Part shown: piece after piece, positions 12,002 to 24,492 of the stretch | Numbering within the stretch: position 1 is the stretch's first letter | Layout: each line of letters opens with the position of its first letter | Source: Pyrenopolyporus hunteri | Taxonomy: Eukaryota; Ascomycota; Sordariomycetes; Xylariales; Hypoxylaceae | Direction of reading: 5' to 3' | Length of the DNA stretch: 64,000 nucleotides | NCBI GenBank assembly: GCA_902806595.1 | Contig: CADCXC010000009.1 | Coordinates: forward strand, 2,232,001 to 2,296,000 | Program-made: the position numbers and the translations under genes | The notes under the pieces: generated by a model | Seen by the model: only the letters and a program-made list of their open reading frames with translations | Database searches by the model: none | Told to the model about the DNA's origin: nothing

Positions 12002-13579
12002 GGCGGTGGGATGATAGGAGCTAGCATTTATTTCGTTTCGTCGATTACCTACACCGGCACACTCGGAGAAGTGTGTGTGTACGTGGGGTGTACGTATGAC
12101 GAGGGAATGAACACTGCTTTGCGCCCCGACGATCGCAAAGCAAGAAATGAAACAAACAAAGAAATTGGAAATTGGAAAAATTCTGGGGGGCCGGCTACGA
12201 TTCAATTGAAAATTGTCTGATATATGACGGCTAGGAAGTTCGTATTGAACATAGGGGAGGCTGGGTCCGGTTGAGTTGGCTGGGTCTGCGATCTGTCTCG
12301 TCTCCACTGTGAGTGGCCCAGCCTCTTTTTTCGGGAAAGGGGAAAGGGGAAAAAAACAGGACAAAAAATTAAAAATAATCGGTGGGCTGAATGACGGGCT
12401 CCCGTCTCCCCATTGAATCGACCATCCTTTCTTTCTGTCCCAATGGTTTATTCCCTATCCCGTCGGTCGATCGATCTTGCGCGGATCGAGGTTCCGATGT
12501 TCTTCCCGTCACCTGCGCCTGCGAATAGGTTTTCACAGATACGTTGCGCGTCTCCGACTTATACGAATATTGAAACAAGCTCATCCTGACGATAGGCGCT
12601 TCGCATCGCGAGCTTCTCGTTGGTTACGTTGCCCAGCTTATGCATACTACGTGTAAGTACCCAGGTACCCAAAGGGGCTAGGACGGGACCACATACGTAG
12701 ACGCCAAGTCCATCCAACTTGATATCAAACCGAACCAAACGCCATGGCTTGGAATAGATAGATGGGGTACCTGGTGGTTGAGAGGCTACGAAATATACTT
12801 CATACAGGGCCGTGTAAAACAATGTTCTGCCTCATAGGTATGTGGTTGAAGTATTTCTATCCGGGAGCTGGCATGACTTAAGGCCCATCGACTATATAGA
12901 CGTCTTGCGGTGATATGTGTATTTCTCCACTGTAAGTCGAGTTAACCCGGGCCCGCATCCCAGTAGCCCAAAACGGGCTTAGAGCGCACAGTATATATTA
13001 TACAGTCTACACACATTATCAACTTGGAAAATCTATCGCGGTTGATGATTCTGAATTGACGAACATGACCATAACCTTAGGTCCTCCTAAAAAAATATTT
13101 ATTGATAACTCACTTATGAGATGAATAGCTAGCTCTTCTAGTTACTGAAAGTCATTCGGTCTGGAATCTACTACTATTAAGATACCGGGATGGGACCATA
13201 GTCGCTGACGATTTGTTAACAAACCGCCTATCCTTAGCCGTAACTCAGAAGTCTCACTGCCGAATCGTGAATTACATATACTCATGGAATCCCTCTTCGG
13301 GATCACTATTATTACTTATCAGAAATACATACTTACATACATGCATACATACACGCATATATGACCTACGTTAAGAAAAGGAATTGCTAATGCTCCTTAG
13401 TAACAAGCCGGCCTTTGAGGACCTAGAAACTTATACCCGATACCTCCCATATGTATCATCAAGCTCGTCCATATATATATATGGGTCGTAAAATGCATCG
13501 GCGGGATCCGTGTTAACAGCACATCCCGTCCTAGGAGAAAGTCGACTCTCCCCCCATTCCTTTTTCCTTGAGCTGAAAC
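12002..13579. other. Intergenic, nothing recognised
   Basis: About 1.6 kb between the start of the Gln-Ala gene and the 3' end of the acyl-CoA synthetase gene. It includes an imperfect CATA repeat at about 13327-13360 and a short TATATA run near 13471. No ORF has domain support. Confidence 0.5.
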
Positions 13580-15367
13580 TTAAGCCAACTTCGCCATACT
13601 CGCCTTTCTATCACCCACTTCTTTCGCGGCCTGTTCGCGGAAGTACTTGCGAAGGATCTTGCCGGACTTTTAAGACGCATCGTTAGTCTTCGCACTCTTA
13701 TTTCTCTCCATTTTCTCGCCGAGGTGGACGTCGTTATAACTTACCGGATTCTTGGGGATAGAATCGACGAACTTCACGCCGCCCCGTAGCCGCTTGTATG
13801 CAACGACTCGCGACTCCATCCACTTGGCGATGTCCTGCTCCGTCTGCTTCACCTCGGGATTCGGCAGGATATACGCGCGCGGCCATTCCTCGCCGTTGAT
13901 CGTGACGCCCACCACAGCGGCGTCCCGGACCCCCTTGTTATCGAGCAGGACGCTCTCGAGCTCCGCCGGGGCCACCTGGTGCCCCTTCACCTTGATGAGC
14001 TCCTTGATGCGGTCGACGATGTGGAGGAGCCCGCCGGGCTCGTACTTCTCCACGTAGGCGATGTCGCCGGTCTTGATCCAGCGGGTGCCGTCCGGGTCGA
14101 CGTGGAGCGTGGCCGCCGTGGCGTCCGGCCTCCTCCAGTAGCACTTGAAGAGCGTGGGGCCGGTCATCCAGAACTCGCCGGGCTCGTTCGGCGCGGTGAT
14201 CTCGCCCGACCCGTCGATCCGCATGATGCGCCCCTTGCTGTTCGGCACCAGCTCGCCCACGGCCGTCGTCGACGTGCCCCGGTGCGTCGGCTCCCAGCAC
14301 GTCGAGCTGCACGTGAGCTCCGTCATCCCCCAGCCCTGCCGCAGCCTCACGGCGCCCGTCGGCCACAGCTTGAGCACCTCCTCGCTGACCTCGGCGCCCA
14401 GCGGCGCCGCGCCGCACCCGATGTCCTCGATGCTGCTCAGGTCGTACTTGCGGGAGAGCGGGCTCTTGGCGAGCAGGACCACGATGGGCGGCACCACCGT
14501 GAGCGCATCGATGCGGTACTTCTCGACGCACTGCAGCACCCGCTCGAAGTTGAACGACGGCATGATGTACACCGGGATGCCCTCCTTCGGGTAGCTGCTG
14601 ATGAAAAACGTCTGGCCGTACGCGTGGTACATGGGCAGGAAGCACAGCCGACGAGCCTTCTTCTTCCGCTCGCTGTAGTTGGGATCGAGCTTCTCGACGT
14701 ACGTGAAGCCGTGGCTGTTCGCTACGTACGAGTGGTGCGTGATCTCGACGCCTTTCGGCACGCCCGTCGTTCCCGAGCTGTAATTGAGCGCGCACGTAGT
14801 CGTCTTCGCGTCAGCCGGCTCGATCCAGTCAAATTTCGACGCCTCATCCTCGGGAGCGAGGAGGGTCGTCCAGTGCCGGGTCCCAAGCCGCGCCTTACCG
14901 GGCGTCTTATCGAACGCCGTCGCGTCGAAGCTGTATATCCGATCCCTCGGTAGGCCGGCTTCGTTAGCGGCTTCTATCGCGGTCTCCATGCTGGCGTCGG
15001 CCGCGACCAGGAACTTGGCGCCGCTGTCCTTGAGCTGGTAGGCGAGTTCCCGGGCGACGAAGCCGGGGTTGGCGCCGCAGAAGATCCCGCCGGCCATCAG
15101 GACGCCCATGAAGATGATGGGGGTGAAGAGTAAGTTGCCGGAGTAGAGGAGGACGCGGTCGCCGGGCTTCAGGCCAGCCCGCGTGAGCCCCAGGGCCACC
15201 CGCTTCGACCATAGCCGGAAGCCGGATTGGGTGATGAAGTGCGTCTCCGGCCGATCGACGTCGATAAACTGGGGCGTGTCGGGGAGGTCACCGAAGGAAG
15301 ATCCGAATACCCACGTTTGCAGAGAAGACTCGGGCATGTGAATCTTCCATCTCGATTCAATTACCAT
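13580..15367 (-). CDS. 4-coumarate-CoA ligase-like acyl-CoA synthetase (ANL superfamily)
   Basis: Two exons: 15367-13745 and 13666-13580, with a 78-nt intron (GTAAGT, GACTAAC branch, AAAAG acceptor), giving about 569 aa. Adenylation motifs are all present: YSSGTTGVPKGV (196-207, phosphate loop), QGWGMTE (344-350), KTGD (432-435), and PKNP/SGKI spanning the splice, with the catalytic Lys at about 544. It should activate a carboxylic acid as the acyl-adenylate and then form the CoA thioester. The N-terminus with WVFGSSF and the overall spacing match fungal 4CL-like enzymes rather than acetyl-CoA synthetase. The C-terminus ends MAKLA, so the AKL tripeptide is not terminal and peroxisomal targeting by PTS1 is not supported. 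GC is high compared with flanks, as usual for strongly coding DNA here. The substrate cannot be read from the sequence. Confidence 0.93.
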
Positions 15368-18176
15368 GGCGGAAGTCGTGCGCGGAAGCGATTAAAAATC
15401 CCAACCAAGGTCTATTCCTCTGTGCCTAATGTCGAACAGCTCTCCCCGAGTTGAACGGAAGGCAGAGGTTATGACGGAGACGGGCCGTGATCGGTATTAA
15501 TAACGTATATGGTATGGAGGCTTTCCGGTAAATTAATCCAAGCACTTACTTCGACGTCCATACCAAGACAGAACAAGGATTCTCAGCGTTTAATTACCTA
15601 GGTAGTTATGTATATTTATATTGGACAAGTACCTTGAACTATTTGCGAAGACCGGACGTTGAAGAATTTCTTTGTGGTCCCTCGTCAAAACACAAGAATC
15701 GGAAGAGGGCCTACATACTGCTGTGTACGCCTAGCACGCTACCTACCTGGGTAGTTATATGAGAGAAGCAAGCAAGCAAAGGAGATTAATGAGGAGCCGA
15801 TCAAGATAAGTTAGGCGCGGAGGGTGCGGCGCTCGCTACTGACATGCACCCCCGCAAAGACGCCGTGGCTGACGAGTAATGCAGGTCATGTCACCCTCGC
15901 TAGACGGACTTTATCATTGGTCCTAGAACGTGCCGTGGTAGGCTTTTACGTGGATGGTGAGTTCGCTTCCTCGCAAGGTCAGCTTGGGAAGCTCCTTTTC
16001 TTGGTCGCTACTATTCCGCACTAATCACAGCTCGGGGAAGCTTGTGGAGAAAAGCCGCTGGGGTAGACCAAAGCCCGAAGTTTTCCAGCCTCTCTCTCTC
16101 TCTCTTCTCTCTTAGGTATGAAACATAAAACCGGGGTTACGATTGTTTATTGCCCAGGTAGGTAGGCAGTGGACTGCAAACTTGACCGGGGCCGTCGATC
16201 CTACCTCTCCCCACATCAACCTCGGCCATATCACCCGGATAGGACACCTACCTATGTGGCTGCTGCTGCTGGTTGTTGCTGTTACTCCGTCACTGTTTAC
16301 TTCGCACCCACTTTCCTTCCCAGGTCACACCTGAGGCTTATTTAGCGAGCGCCCGGCTCGGCACGCCGCGGTTCTGGGCGACATTCACATACAAAGTTAG
16401 GGATGTGCGACTTTACACAGGCACAATGTATTTATCGTACGCCCGACGGGATCTCATACAGAAGTAACCGTGCATGCTGGCAGTAGGACAAACCGGGCCT
16501 CTGGTTCAAGTTTCCAAGATACAGGTCCGCTACTACGCACTAGGTAGGCAAAAGTAGGCAGGGTAGGTATCGCGAGGAGACCGCCATTCCGGGTTTTAGC
16601 CCGTCCGTTTGCAGAAGAGTGCCACCCGAGGGGACTATTAGGCGGGATGTCGCACGCGAGCTGGAAAAACCCCAGACGTGGCGTTTGCGCATTCAAGGAT
16701 AAGTAGAAAGTATTGGAAAACGGACAAGCAATTAGAGATTGCTACGAGACACTTCATATTACGCGTTTTTTTTTTTTTTTGCCCGGAAATAAGTACTTCC
16801 AAACATTTACAAGTTTACGTCAAGTGCTTACTCTTTACGGTAATCTTTGAACTTTTGTCGACGTCTCTGTTGGCCAGAACTAATCCTTCTTCAATTAGCT
16901 GTTCCCTTACTTAACACACAGCGCCTAGAGGGCGCGGGGAGTGCCAGCGGCCACTTCGACTAACGTGCTTGGGTGGTGATATGCTGACGCTTTATATCAT
17001 CGCCATGTTTCCCTTACTTTGGTAAGTTCGATGGGGGTCATCAACATACATCCTTGCAACGATGCTTATTATTGTTCCGCTATTGTTATCATGGCGGCCG
17101 GAGTATCTAGGTATCTAGATGTCTTACTTTTATAGTTTTCGGTCTGCGCATATCATGGTTGCCTAGTAGATCCGGATGTGCAGTGCCGGCTCTTTTAATA
17201 GTAGTTGTTGGCGGCCTTACAGCTACCTTACAGACTCTACTAACGTCGGTGTGCCTCGTCTGCCATATATATCTTTTTCAGATACCCAGGTAGATGGTTA
17301 AACAGAGCCTAGTCATGAACGCCCTTTTTATAGGTGTTATTAGGGTTAAGAGTCTTGTTTCCTTATAAATATAGGAAACCTAGAGTAGGTGCTATCCTAG
17401 AAACATGCCTGCACCTATCGTGTGATCGTCTCTCATTGTACGTATTATACCTGTCAGGAAGTCTCTAAGTCAGATTCGATTACTAGCGATTAGAGGTATC
17501 GCTGAATGGATCCAGCATGATATAGGTGGTAGCTACCCAGATCATCACTGAGAGCATCCGCCTAAGACTAAGCAGATCGTATCGTGTCAGGGAAGTTGCA
17601 GGCTGCTCCCGTATCTCAAGAATCAGGAACTCAAGTCTCGTCGAACTATTCGCTCAGAGGAAGCTACGTCTCGAACCTTGGATGTTAACTTACATGAAAG
17701 GGAATTCCTCAACGGGAGTTCGCCGACTTTTGCAACTCACAGCTTCAGAACTCCTTGTTTCTACCTTGCATGCTCTCAGCTGCAATTTTTCAGAGCCCCC
17801 GAAACCGAGCCGAGGAACATTCCAGAGATATCCTATTCCATCGCGAGGCCTTCTACTTCTTGTTTAGAAGATCATGACTTCCTCGTGCGTCTGGGATGTA
17901 GCCGAACCCGACGCTATCACCGACCCCTATCGCAGGAAGCTTACCCAAGCAAGGCAAATGCTAGCTCTCGACCCTGACCTCTAGCTTGGGACGGGGCGTG
18001 ACAACACTAGAGCCCTGGGGTTGATTAATGCTAGCTCCGTCGATTTTATCACTTACGATCTCTCGTGCTATCTCGCCAAGATCGTAAGAGAAAAACAACC
18101 CCTCTCACCTAACTTATTCTACAGTAGTTAGATATTGATTATCTGAGAAGTATATTTGCCTAACCTTCGAATATAG
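15368..18176. other. Intergenic desert, nothing firmly recognised
   Basis: About 2.8 kb. It holds a CT dinucleotide run (about 16087-16104), a 15-nt T run (16766-16780) and many short ORFs without domains, including two overlapping ones of about 100 codons at 17526-17977. Part of 17.5-18.2 kb may contain 5' exons of the gene that follows, but I cannot place them. Confidence 0.5.
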
Positions 18177-18842
18177 GTTTACCAGAGAAAAAGATCTACG
18201 CCTATTTATGTAAGTATGGTCGGTTCCAAGACGCTCCTACGCCTTCTGATCATCCTTTAGCATCTATCCTGGACGGGCGAGAATGACCGGAACTGCATGC
18301 AATGGCTCTGCGACACAGGCGCAGCTTTTCGGGGTTTCTTCTTGTCTAATGACGTGTCCATTGCGCTTTACAGCCTCACGAGTACGCTCATATTTCTCCC
18401 ATAGAGTGCCATTGGCTGATATCCTAACAGTCCATATCAAGATCTCCATCCCCGAGGCCAGCAGACCTAAATATCGCCCCATCTCCAAGGGCTACTTTCG
18501 GGCTCTGGCATCCAAGACATATGTCTACCGAGGCCCGCCGGAGAGCTGTATGGCGTGCCCTTGGGATTGCATGATCATCTACGATGCCCTTGCCGGACGA
18601 GATTTCATAAACACCCCCGAGATTTACTCCCGCAAATGGGATATTCTTCTCATGAGAATGTGCGACGATTTTGATTGTAAGTATGCGTTGGCCCCGCCAT
18701 GCAGCATTATTCCTTCACTAAAACATATACTCTAGATCCCTGGCTTGTCGCTGCTATGAGAGACTCTGGATCTGCTGCTGGGCTGGAGAAAGAATTCCAG
18801 GTCCCTAACGAATCGGAAGAGATCGAGCAGTTCTACTTGTAG
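18177..18842 (+). CDS. 3' exons of an unrecognised multi-exon gene
   Basis: The last join is well supported: 18261-18676 spliced to 18736-18842 over a 59-nt intron (GTAAGT...CTCTAG), giving MRMCDDFDYPWLVAAMRDSG and a clean C-terminus EEIEQFYL. An earlier 33-nt exon at 18177-18209 (ATATAG acceptor, GTAAGT donor, 51-nt intron) fits in phase but is less certain. The true start probably lies further upstream; 18283 is the first ATG in the main exon. The middle, VPLADILTVHIKISIPE and YFRALASKTYVYRGPPESC, looks like a folded, conserved protein. I do not recognise the family and see no catalytic motif. It could also be the intact end of a gene whose 5' half has decayed. The feature is therefore partial, with an open 5' boundary. 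Confidence 0.5.
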
Positions 18843-19099
18843 GCAGGCGGAAGGGCCTGAGCGGCCACTCTCTGGGGCTATCGAGAATTCGTTTCGCGTC
18901 TAATACCTAAGGTGGGTGGTCGCAGTGGCGGATCTGGCATCAACGCTATAAAAGCCGACGAGTCGAGGTATATTTAGATTGGACATTGCTTGCATCAGTT
19001 CAGAAAGGATCACGCCTGGACATCAACCTTGGTCCTACTGAAATCATTATCGCTCTTAATCATTAAAACAATTCATTACATCGTCTAAACACTGTTTCC

Positions 19100-20383
19100 T
19101 CAGTAGAGAACCTTACCACCCGCGCCAGTAACGGGCATCCCACCAGGAAGTTCCTTGAGCCCTACACGTCAAATGTTAGAAGCGTCGTCTAATAAAGGAG
19201 GGGTCCATGATTCCGATAATAATAATAGGGAAAATGCTACTTACAGCCGTCGATGTCCTCCTTGACGGAGACGGACTTGCTGCACTGGTTGGCCTGCTGG
19301 ATGGACTGGGTCTTGAGCTGGGGGCAGTTGATGTTGCAGTTGCTGTCCATGGCCTTCTGGAGGGCGTCGCCCTTCCAGCCGAACATGTAGTCGCCGTGGT
19401 TGCCGTACCCGGTCGGGTCGCCGTACGACCACACGAACGGCTGGCTGCCGTCGGCCGGCCAGTCCGCCGGGTTGTTGAACGGCCGCGTGTCCCAGATCAC
19501 CTCGTAGAACAGCTGCGGGATCTTGACCGGGTGCGTCGACGGGCACGGCCCCCCGCTCTCGAACGTCCCGCTCGACGGATACGCGACGTGGCTCGCGTGG
19601 TCCGGCGTGTCGAGGTTTTTGCCATCCCAGCAGCTGTGGCGGTGGTTGGTAAGTACCTGGGTATTTGAAGCTTGGGTAGGCTTGCTTGGGGTTGGGGACT
19701 ACTCACGTCGGGAAGCGGATGTTGGCCATGATGCCGGCCTTGCACGGCTTCTTCGGCATGTCCAGAGTCTCACCAGTGCGGGTGAGGATGTTCTCGAGAC
19801 AGGTGTAGGTTAGTTGGCGGTACTTCTTGGCCTCCGCCTCTGTTCGGTACGCCGGGTTTCCGACGATCATGCGGAAGCCCTAGGATTGGTTCGCGGTTAG
19901 CTTTGTCTTGGTGTTCCCAATAGCACAACTACCAGCGGGTAGGCAAGTTCGATGCAAAAGAAGATAACCTACAGGCTTAAAAGCGGTAACCTTGCCGCCG
20001 CTGTAACTAGGCGTGTAGTAGACGGTCATGCCGCCCCTGGCGCTCTCGAAGCCCGAGTTGGGCATCTGCTGGACCCTCTTGAAGGTGCCGTTGCGGGCGC
20101 GGAAGTAGAGGACGGCGGTCCAGTAGTTGGACGTGTCCTCAGCGAAGGTGCACGTCGTGCAGGTGGCCTCGCTCGGGATGTCGACGCGCGGGTACTCCAT
20201 GGACGCGTTGAAGGCGTTGCCGCCGATGATCTGGTGTACGTGCGGCGACCCCGTGACGCCCGGGAACACGAGCGGGTCGAGCCGCTCGACGACGAGCTGC
20301 GAGCACGAGAAGCGCAGGAGCGCGTGCGCGCCCGGCGCGAGCACCGCCAGGCCGGCGAGGAGCGAGTTTGCGGTCAGCTGCAT
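19100..20383 (-). CDS. Secreted DUF1996 domain protein
   Basis: Four exons: 20383-19973, 19879-19707, 19633-19245 and 19161-19100, giving about 344 aa. The introns are 93, 73 and 83 nt, with donors GTAGGT, GTGAGT and GTAAGT. A signal peptide (MQLTANSLLAGLAVLAPGAH, residues 1-20) is followed by the DUF1996 fold: RLDPLVFPG, SPHVHQIIGGNAF, GFRMIVGNP, TCWDGKNLD, SHVAYP and the terminal DIDGWLKELPGGMP motif, which is only restored by including the last 62-nt exon. The family is found in secreted or wall-associated fungal proteins of unknown activity, often with a WSC domain; no WSC domain or GPI signal is visible here. Many Cys residues agree with an extracellular location. The His residues in the SPHVHQ and DHASH segments are typical of the family, but their role is unknown. 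Confidence 0.92.
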
Positions 20384-23334
20384 CGTGAGAGAACGGTGGT
20401 GCGGCGTGGCACTGCGGTGGACTTCCCCCTTGAGATTCGCTTGCGCGATGCGGAAACCGTTGTTCTTATTTAAACTCGTGGCCGGGCGAACGCACGCCGC
20501 TCAGGCCCCCCCTGGTTCCCCAGACTTTTTTTTCCTTCGCTACCTCGTGCATCCCGCTGCCGTCCCGTCGAGTACCGTCGCCGTATAGAAGATCAGCGGT
20601 TAATATGGCGAATATAGCCGACATCCCCCTGACCCTGGCCTCCCGTGGTAAACACGAGTTGCGAGCCAATATGTATGCATTTCGCGCCATAAATATCTTT
20701 ATTGGGACAATTAGGCATAGCCAAGGTCATTTGCCTCCCTCGTTCCTGGCATCCGTCGTGGTAGGTATTGCCGTCGGTTCGACTCGGTTAGTTGGCAACG
20801 AGCTGCGGGAAAGTCGCGAGAACTTAAGCGATGGCGACCTTAACATGTGACGATATAATTAAGTATCGCCTTACCCTACTACTCTAAGACTGCTGTCGGA
20901 AACCGATTACTTCTAGACCTGATACCTCCCTACGTTAGCTATTATCGTGTGATGGTAACACCCAAGACAGACTTGGGCCAACGTCTCCTTACGGAGGTAG
21001 GCCCGTGAACACTAGATTGAATCCAGCGGGGTAATTCTCTGGGACGCTTTCGGATCGCGAGTCGCTAGTTCTAGCGATGGAAGACATGTTCGCATCTGAA
21101 CTTGGCGAAATAGAACTCGCGATGTAGTGCATGACCCCGGATCCCGTAGCACCGGCAGTGTAAATGGAGCCTTACCTTAAATAACCTGGTTCGACGTTAC
21201 GTTTAAGGTGTACTCCCACCGGATAAAATGGGACGCACGACCTAGCCCTCGCTCGGCTATCGCTATTCGGATCGCCCCCCAGGGGGGACGAATTCCAAAT
21301 CTGATAAGGGATGGGCATCGGGCATTGGTTTTCTTGCGAGTTGTCATACATATAGTAGGTATATATGATAATAACGATCTAGCGTGGTGTCCATCGTATG
21401 ATTAAGAGCTATCGGACCGGCCCCTGAACGCATTCTATTACGAGATTCTAACCAGGCGGGTGGAAGCACCGATGCGTGTTAAGAAACGAAACACATCTCA
21501 ATAGGGAGTTCGATCCAAAAGTGACGGCGTATATGGGCCATTTGCGCCCCTCATCTCGTGTCATATATGAGACGGACTCGATGCCCCCCTATTTGCCCTC
21601 GTGGTCGTCCTTCTAAAATTAGTAGTAAAGGCTAGACCTTCTAAAAGTTGCCTCGTACTACGTAGGTTGCAATGAGATAGAGTCCTCGGTAGCGGATGCC
21701 GTGATTCGGTTACGTGAATAGTAGCCTCTATAGCCGAGGTTTCTTTCGATCGCTTTTTGATCATAGGGTTAGGTAGACCTTCTGCTTTCTATCTCATAGC
21801 ATTCATGTCGTTAGCTCCAATAGGATATGTCGTAAACCTCGTTTTAGGTTGTCCCATCCCATATATAGGTAGGTGCTGTCGGAGTTCTGTTCTCCCTGTT
21901 TCAATATTTATATGGCTCCGGAGCCACTGTGAATGAAGTTCATATTATTACAAGCCACCATGGATAAGGGTAGTCAGCTAGGTTAATAGTTACCCCTATT
22001 CTATATATGTTTAGGAGGCTAGCCATGGGAACCACGTGGAAGATGGGAGTTTACTGACGGGGCTAGCAACGAGCTCGTCGGTATTCAATATAAGCATCTT
22101 CAATCTTCTCGGAACGATCGTATTCGATCCTCTCGGAACGATCGTATTCGTACCTCTCGTAAGGGACGCGGACGCCGTATCGGAGTTCCTGGGTAGGAGA
22201 TATGCAAGCCATCCGCCGTGTCCACTATCGACAAATTCGCGAGATACGTGGCGTACGCCACGGTATTCAGGGTAAAATAAATCGCGTACATTCAGCTTGG
22301 AAACCCTTGCATTCTCGCCACTTTGGTCAGCGGAAAAAGCATTACGCAGCAATAATCTGGGGAGATGTAAAGGGCCTCCGGTGGGAAGGTGAGTCAAGAC
22401 GGCACTTATCTCCGTATCATTTGTTCATTTTATTGTTGATGAGAATATATCATGCTTGTCCTCGAAGGATTGGAAGGTTTAGGTGGGATACCCAAGTGAT
22501 GGCGACTCGAGATATGTTACTGGACTAGATGTACTCCGGAGAGCTTCTTTACACACATATAGGAGCGCATTTACTGTCTCTAGTTGTAAGAAAGACACCC
22601 TAAACGGCGCCATAAATGAGATACTTGCATCTACCTACTTATTCCGAGTCCCAAGTCATTACCACCATAGCTGGCGACATGGGGTTGCTTCCCATGCCCA
22701 TGTCCATCTCACCCGCACTCCGTGTCTCACTCTTATCTAACATTATTCTTTAGATGGTAACCTAGGTAGTAATTCAAATAGGCACATTCGATGCTGTATG
22801 GCTAACAGCTACTATACAAACGTATAACAGGCCTATGATGTGCTGAAGAGATGGGTAAGAGACGATGCCGACCCGGAAATCCCACCACACCATATTGTCT
22901 TGCGCGATAGATAAGTTTTTGACATCGGGTGTAGAGGTCATAACAGCTTAAATGATATCTATACCGTGCACATACGTTTTGTCGTAGTCCACAAGGAGAT
23001 CTCTTACCATCTCTTGCCTTCGACGAACCCGTTTGCTTTCACGTGCGACTACGAGTTATAACCATATTTCCACAATCACACATTCGCAACGCTCGGAAAT
23101 GGTTCTATTTACTATAAGTTGATGCTTAGGTAGATATGAAAAGTTTACCTACTACAGTACATCTATCCAGCTCCATACACCGAAGCTATGCATGTTAATG
23201 CGAACTAAGCCATACACCATCAACAGAGGGCGGACCGAACAGGGCTGTAAATAGTATACATCAACCGAGAGTCCGTGCCTAAGCATTAGCAATACGTCTT
23301 AACTTGGAGAACCCCTCCGATAGAAAGCAGACCC
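20384..23334. other. Intergenic desert, no supported gene
   Basis: About 3 kb of moderately AT-rich sequence with many stops. Short ORFs (for example 22011-22397 minus) contain translated tandem repeat and have no family resemblance. No element ends were recognised. Confidence 0.55.
22108..22159. repeat. Two-copy 24-nt tandem repeat
   Basis: CTCGGAACGATCGTATTCG is repeated with a 24-nt period and the start of a third copy follows. The internal CGATCG is palindromic. Confidence 0.75.
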
Positions 23335-24492
23335 CTATTTCTTAGCAAAGGCAGCTTTCAGCTCATTGACGCAATCATCAACGAACTCCCTCGCCGCCGG
23401 GTTGGCACCGTCCCACTGGTTAAACGGATGTCCTTGGCCCTTATAAATCTTGAGCTTGCTAGGGGTTCCAGCCGCCGTCAGCTTCTCGTGGTATGCGGCG
23501 CCCTCCGAAACGAGCGGGTCGATCTCAGCGCAGGCGATGAAAGCCGGCGCGAGATCCGCGTGCGAGCCCGCGACGATCGGCGAGGCGCGGAAATCGCTGG
23601 CCTTCTCCGCGCGGTCCTCGCCCGTCCCGAGCCACAGGTTGTAGAACCAGATCAGCCGGTTGAGAGGCAGCATCGGGGCGAACTCGCAGTCGACGTAGCT
23701 CCGGTACGGCGTCTTGGCGGGGTCGCATGAGCCCTCCTTCGGCACGAACCGCGCGTCGATCACCGGCACGATGAGCAGTTGTATCGCAAGCCGCGGCAGG
23801 CTGGGGTCGTCCCGGGCCTGCAGCGCAAGGACCGCCGCGATGCATCCTCCGGCGGAAAGCCCGCCGACGCCCACGCGCGTCGGGTCTATCCTCAGCGTCT
23901 CTGCGCTTTTAAATACCCACTTCAACGCGTCCCAGCTGTCAGCCACCGGTGTTGGGTGCGGGTATTCGGGGGCAAGCCGGTAGTCCACGTTGACCACGAT
24001 ACAACCGACTCTCTGGCAAATCTTCCGGCATAGAGACTCGTCCGAATCTAGACCCCCGATTACGAAACCGCCACCGTGAAAGTTCACTAGCGCGGGGAGC
24101 AAACCATCCCGCTCGAGTCCCCCGCTGGCAATCGCTTCTGGTGTAGGTACGTACACCTGCACAGCTATCTCGCCAGGGGGGGTTGAGACGGGAACTTTAT
24201 AAATGCTATTACTAGCTACCTCTGGGGATGGTCCGACCACCTCTTTGGTCGGGAAGTCGTACTTCTTCGGGTCACGAGCGTAGACCTCGTATGGGACTTG
24301 GTCCGCCCTTAGTCGAGAGGCTATAGGCGATACTCAGCTTTCAGTCCATAAGCTGAGACAAGGGACGGATGTGGCTTTATGACGAGTAATACCTTGGTAG
24401 CGGTTGTAGATCTCGGTAAAGACCGGGTCGAGCTTGTCGACTACCGACGGATGTAACGCATTTACGGGAGACGGAACGTCGTTGGAACCCAT
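23335..24492 (-). CDS. Alpha/beta hydrolase fold-3 (HSL-type) esterase/lipase
   Basis: Two exons: 24492-24393 and 24320-23335, with a 72-nt intron (GTATTA...CTATAG), giving about 361 aa. The first exon supplies the MGSNDVPSPVNALHPSVVDK N-terminus common to this family. The oxyanion-hole motif HGGGF begins at about residue 115, the nucleophile Ser189 is in GLSAGG, Asp301 in EIDPLVSEG and His331 in GQGHPFNQW, so the catalytic triad is complete. The hormone-sensitive-lipase family hydrolyses short-chain esters, lactones and sometimes xenobiotics; the substrate is not predictable. No signal peptide is seen, so a cytosolic location is likely. It is isolated, with deserts on both sides, and no biosynthetic cluster is visible around it. 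Confidence 0.93.

Noticed and set aside
13938..14953. Long ORFs on both strands inside the acyl-CoA synthetase gene (up to 324 codons)
   Set aside because: They are shadows in high-GC coding DNA. The true frame carries all adenylation motifs.
17526..17977. Two overlapping ORFs of about 100 codons as a gene
   Set aside because: They lie in different frames with no clear link to the exons at 18.2 kb and no recognisable domain. They may partly overlap real 5' exons, but I cannot support a model.
19207..19668. A 153-codon plus-strand ORF antisense to the DUF1996 gene
   Set aside because: It is the mirror of the GC-rich third and second exons of a well-supported secreted protein.
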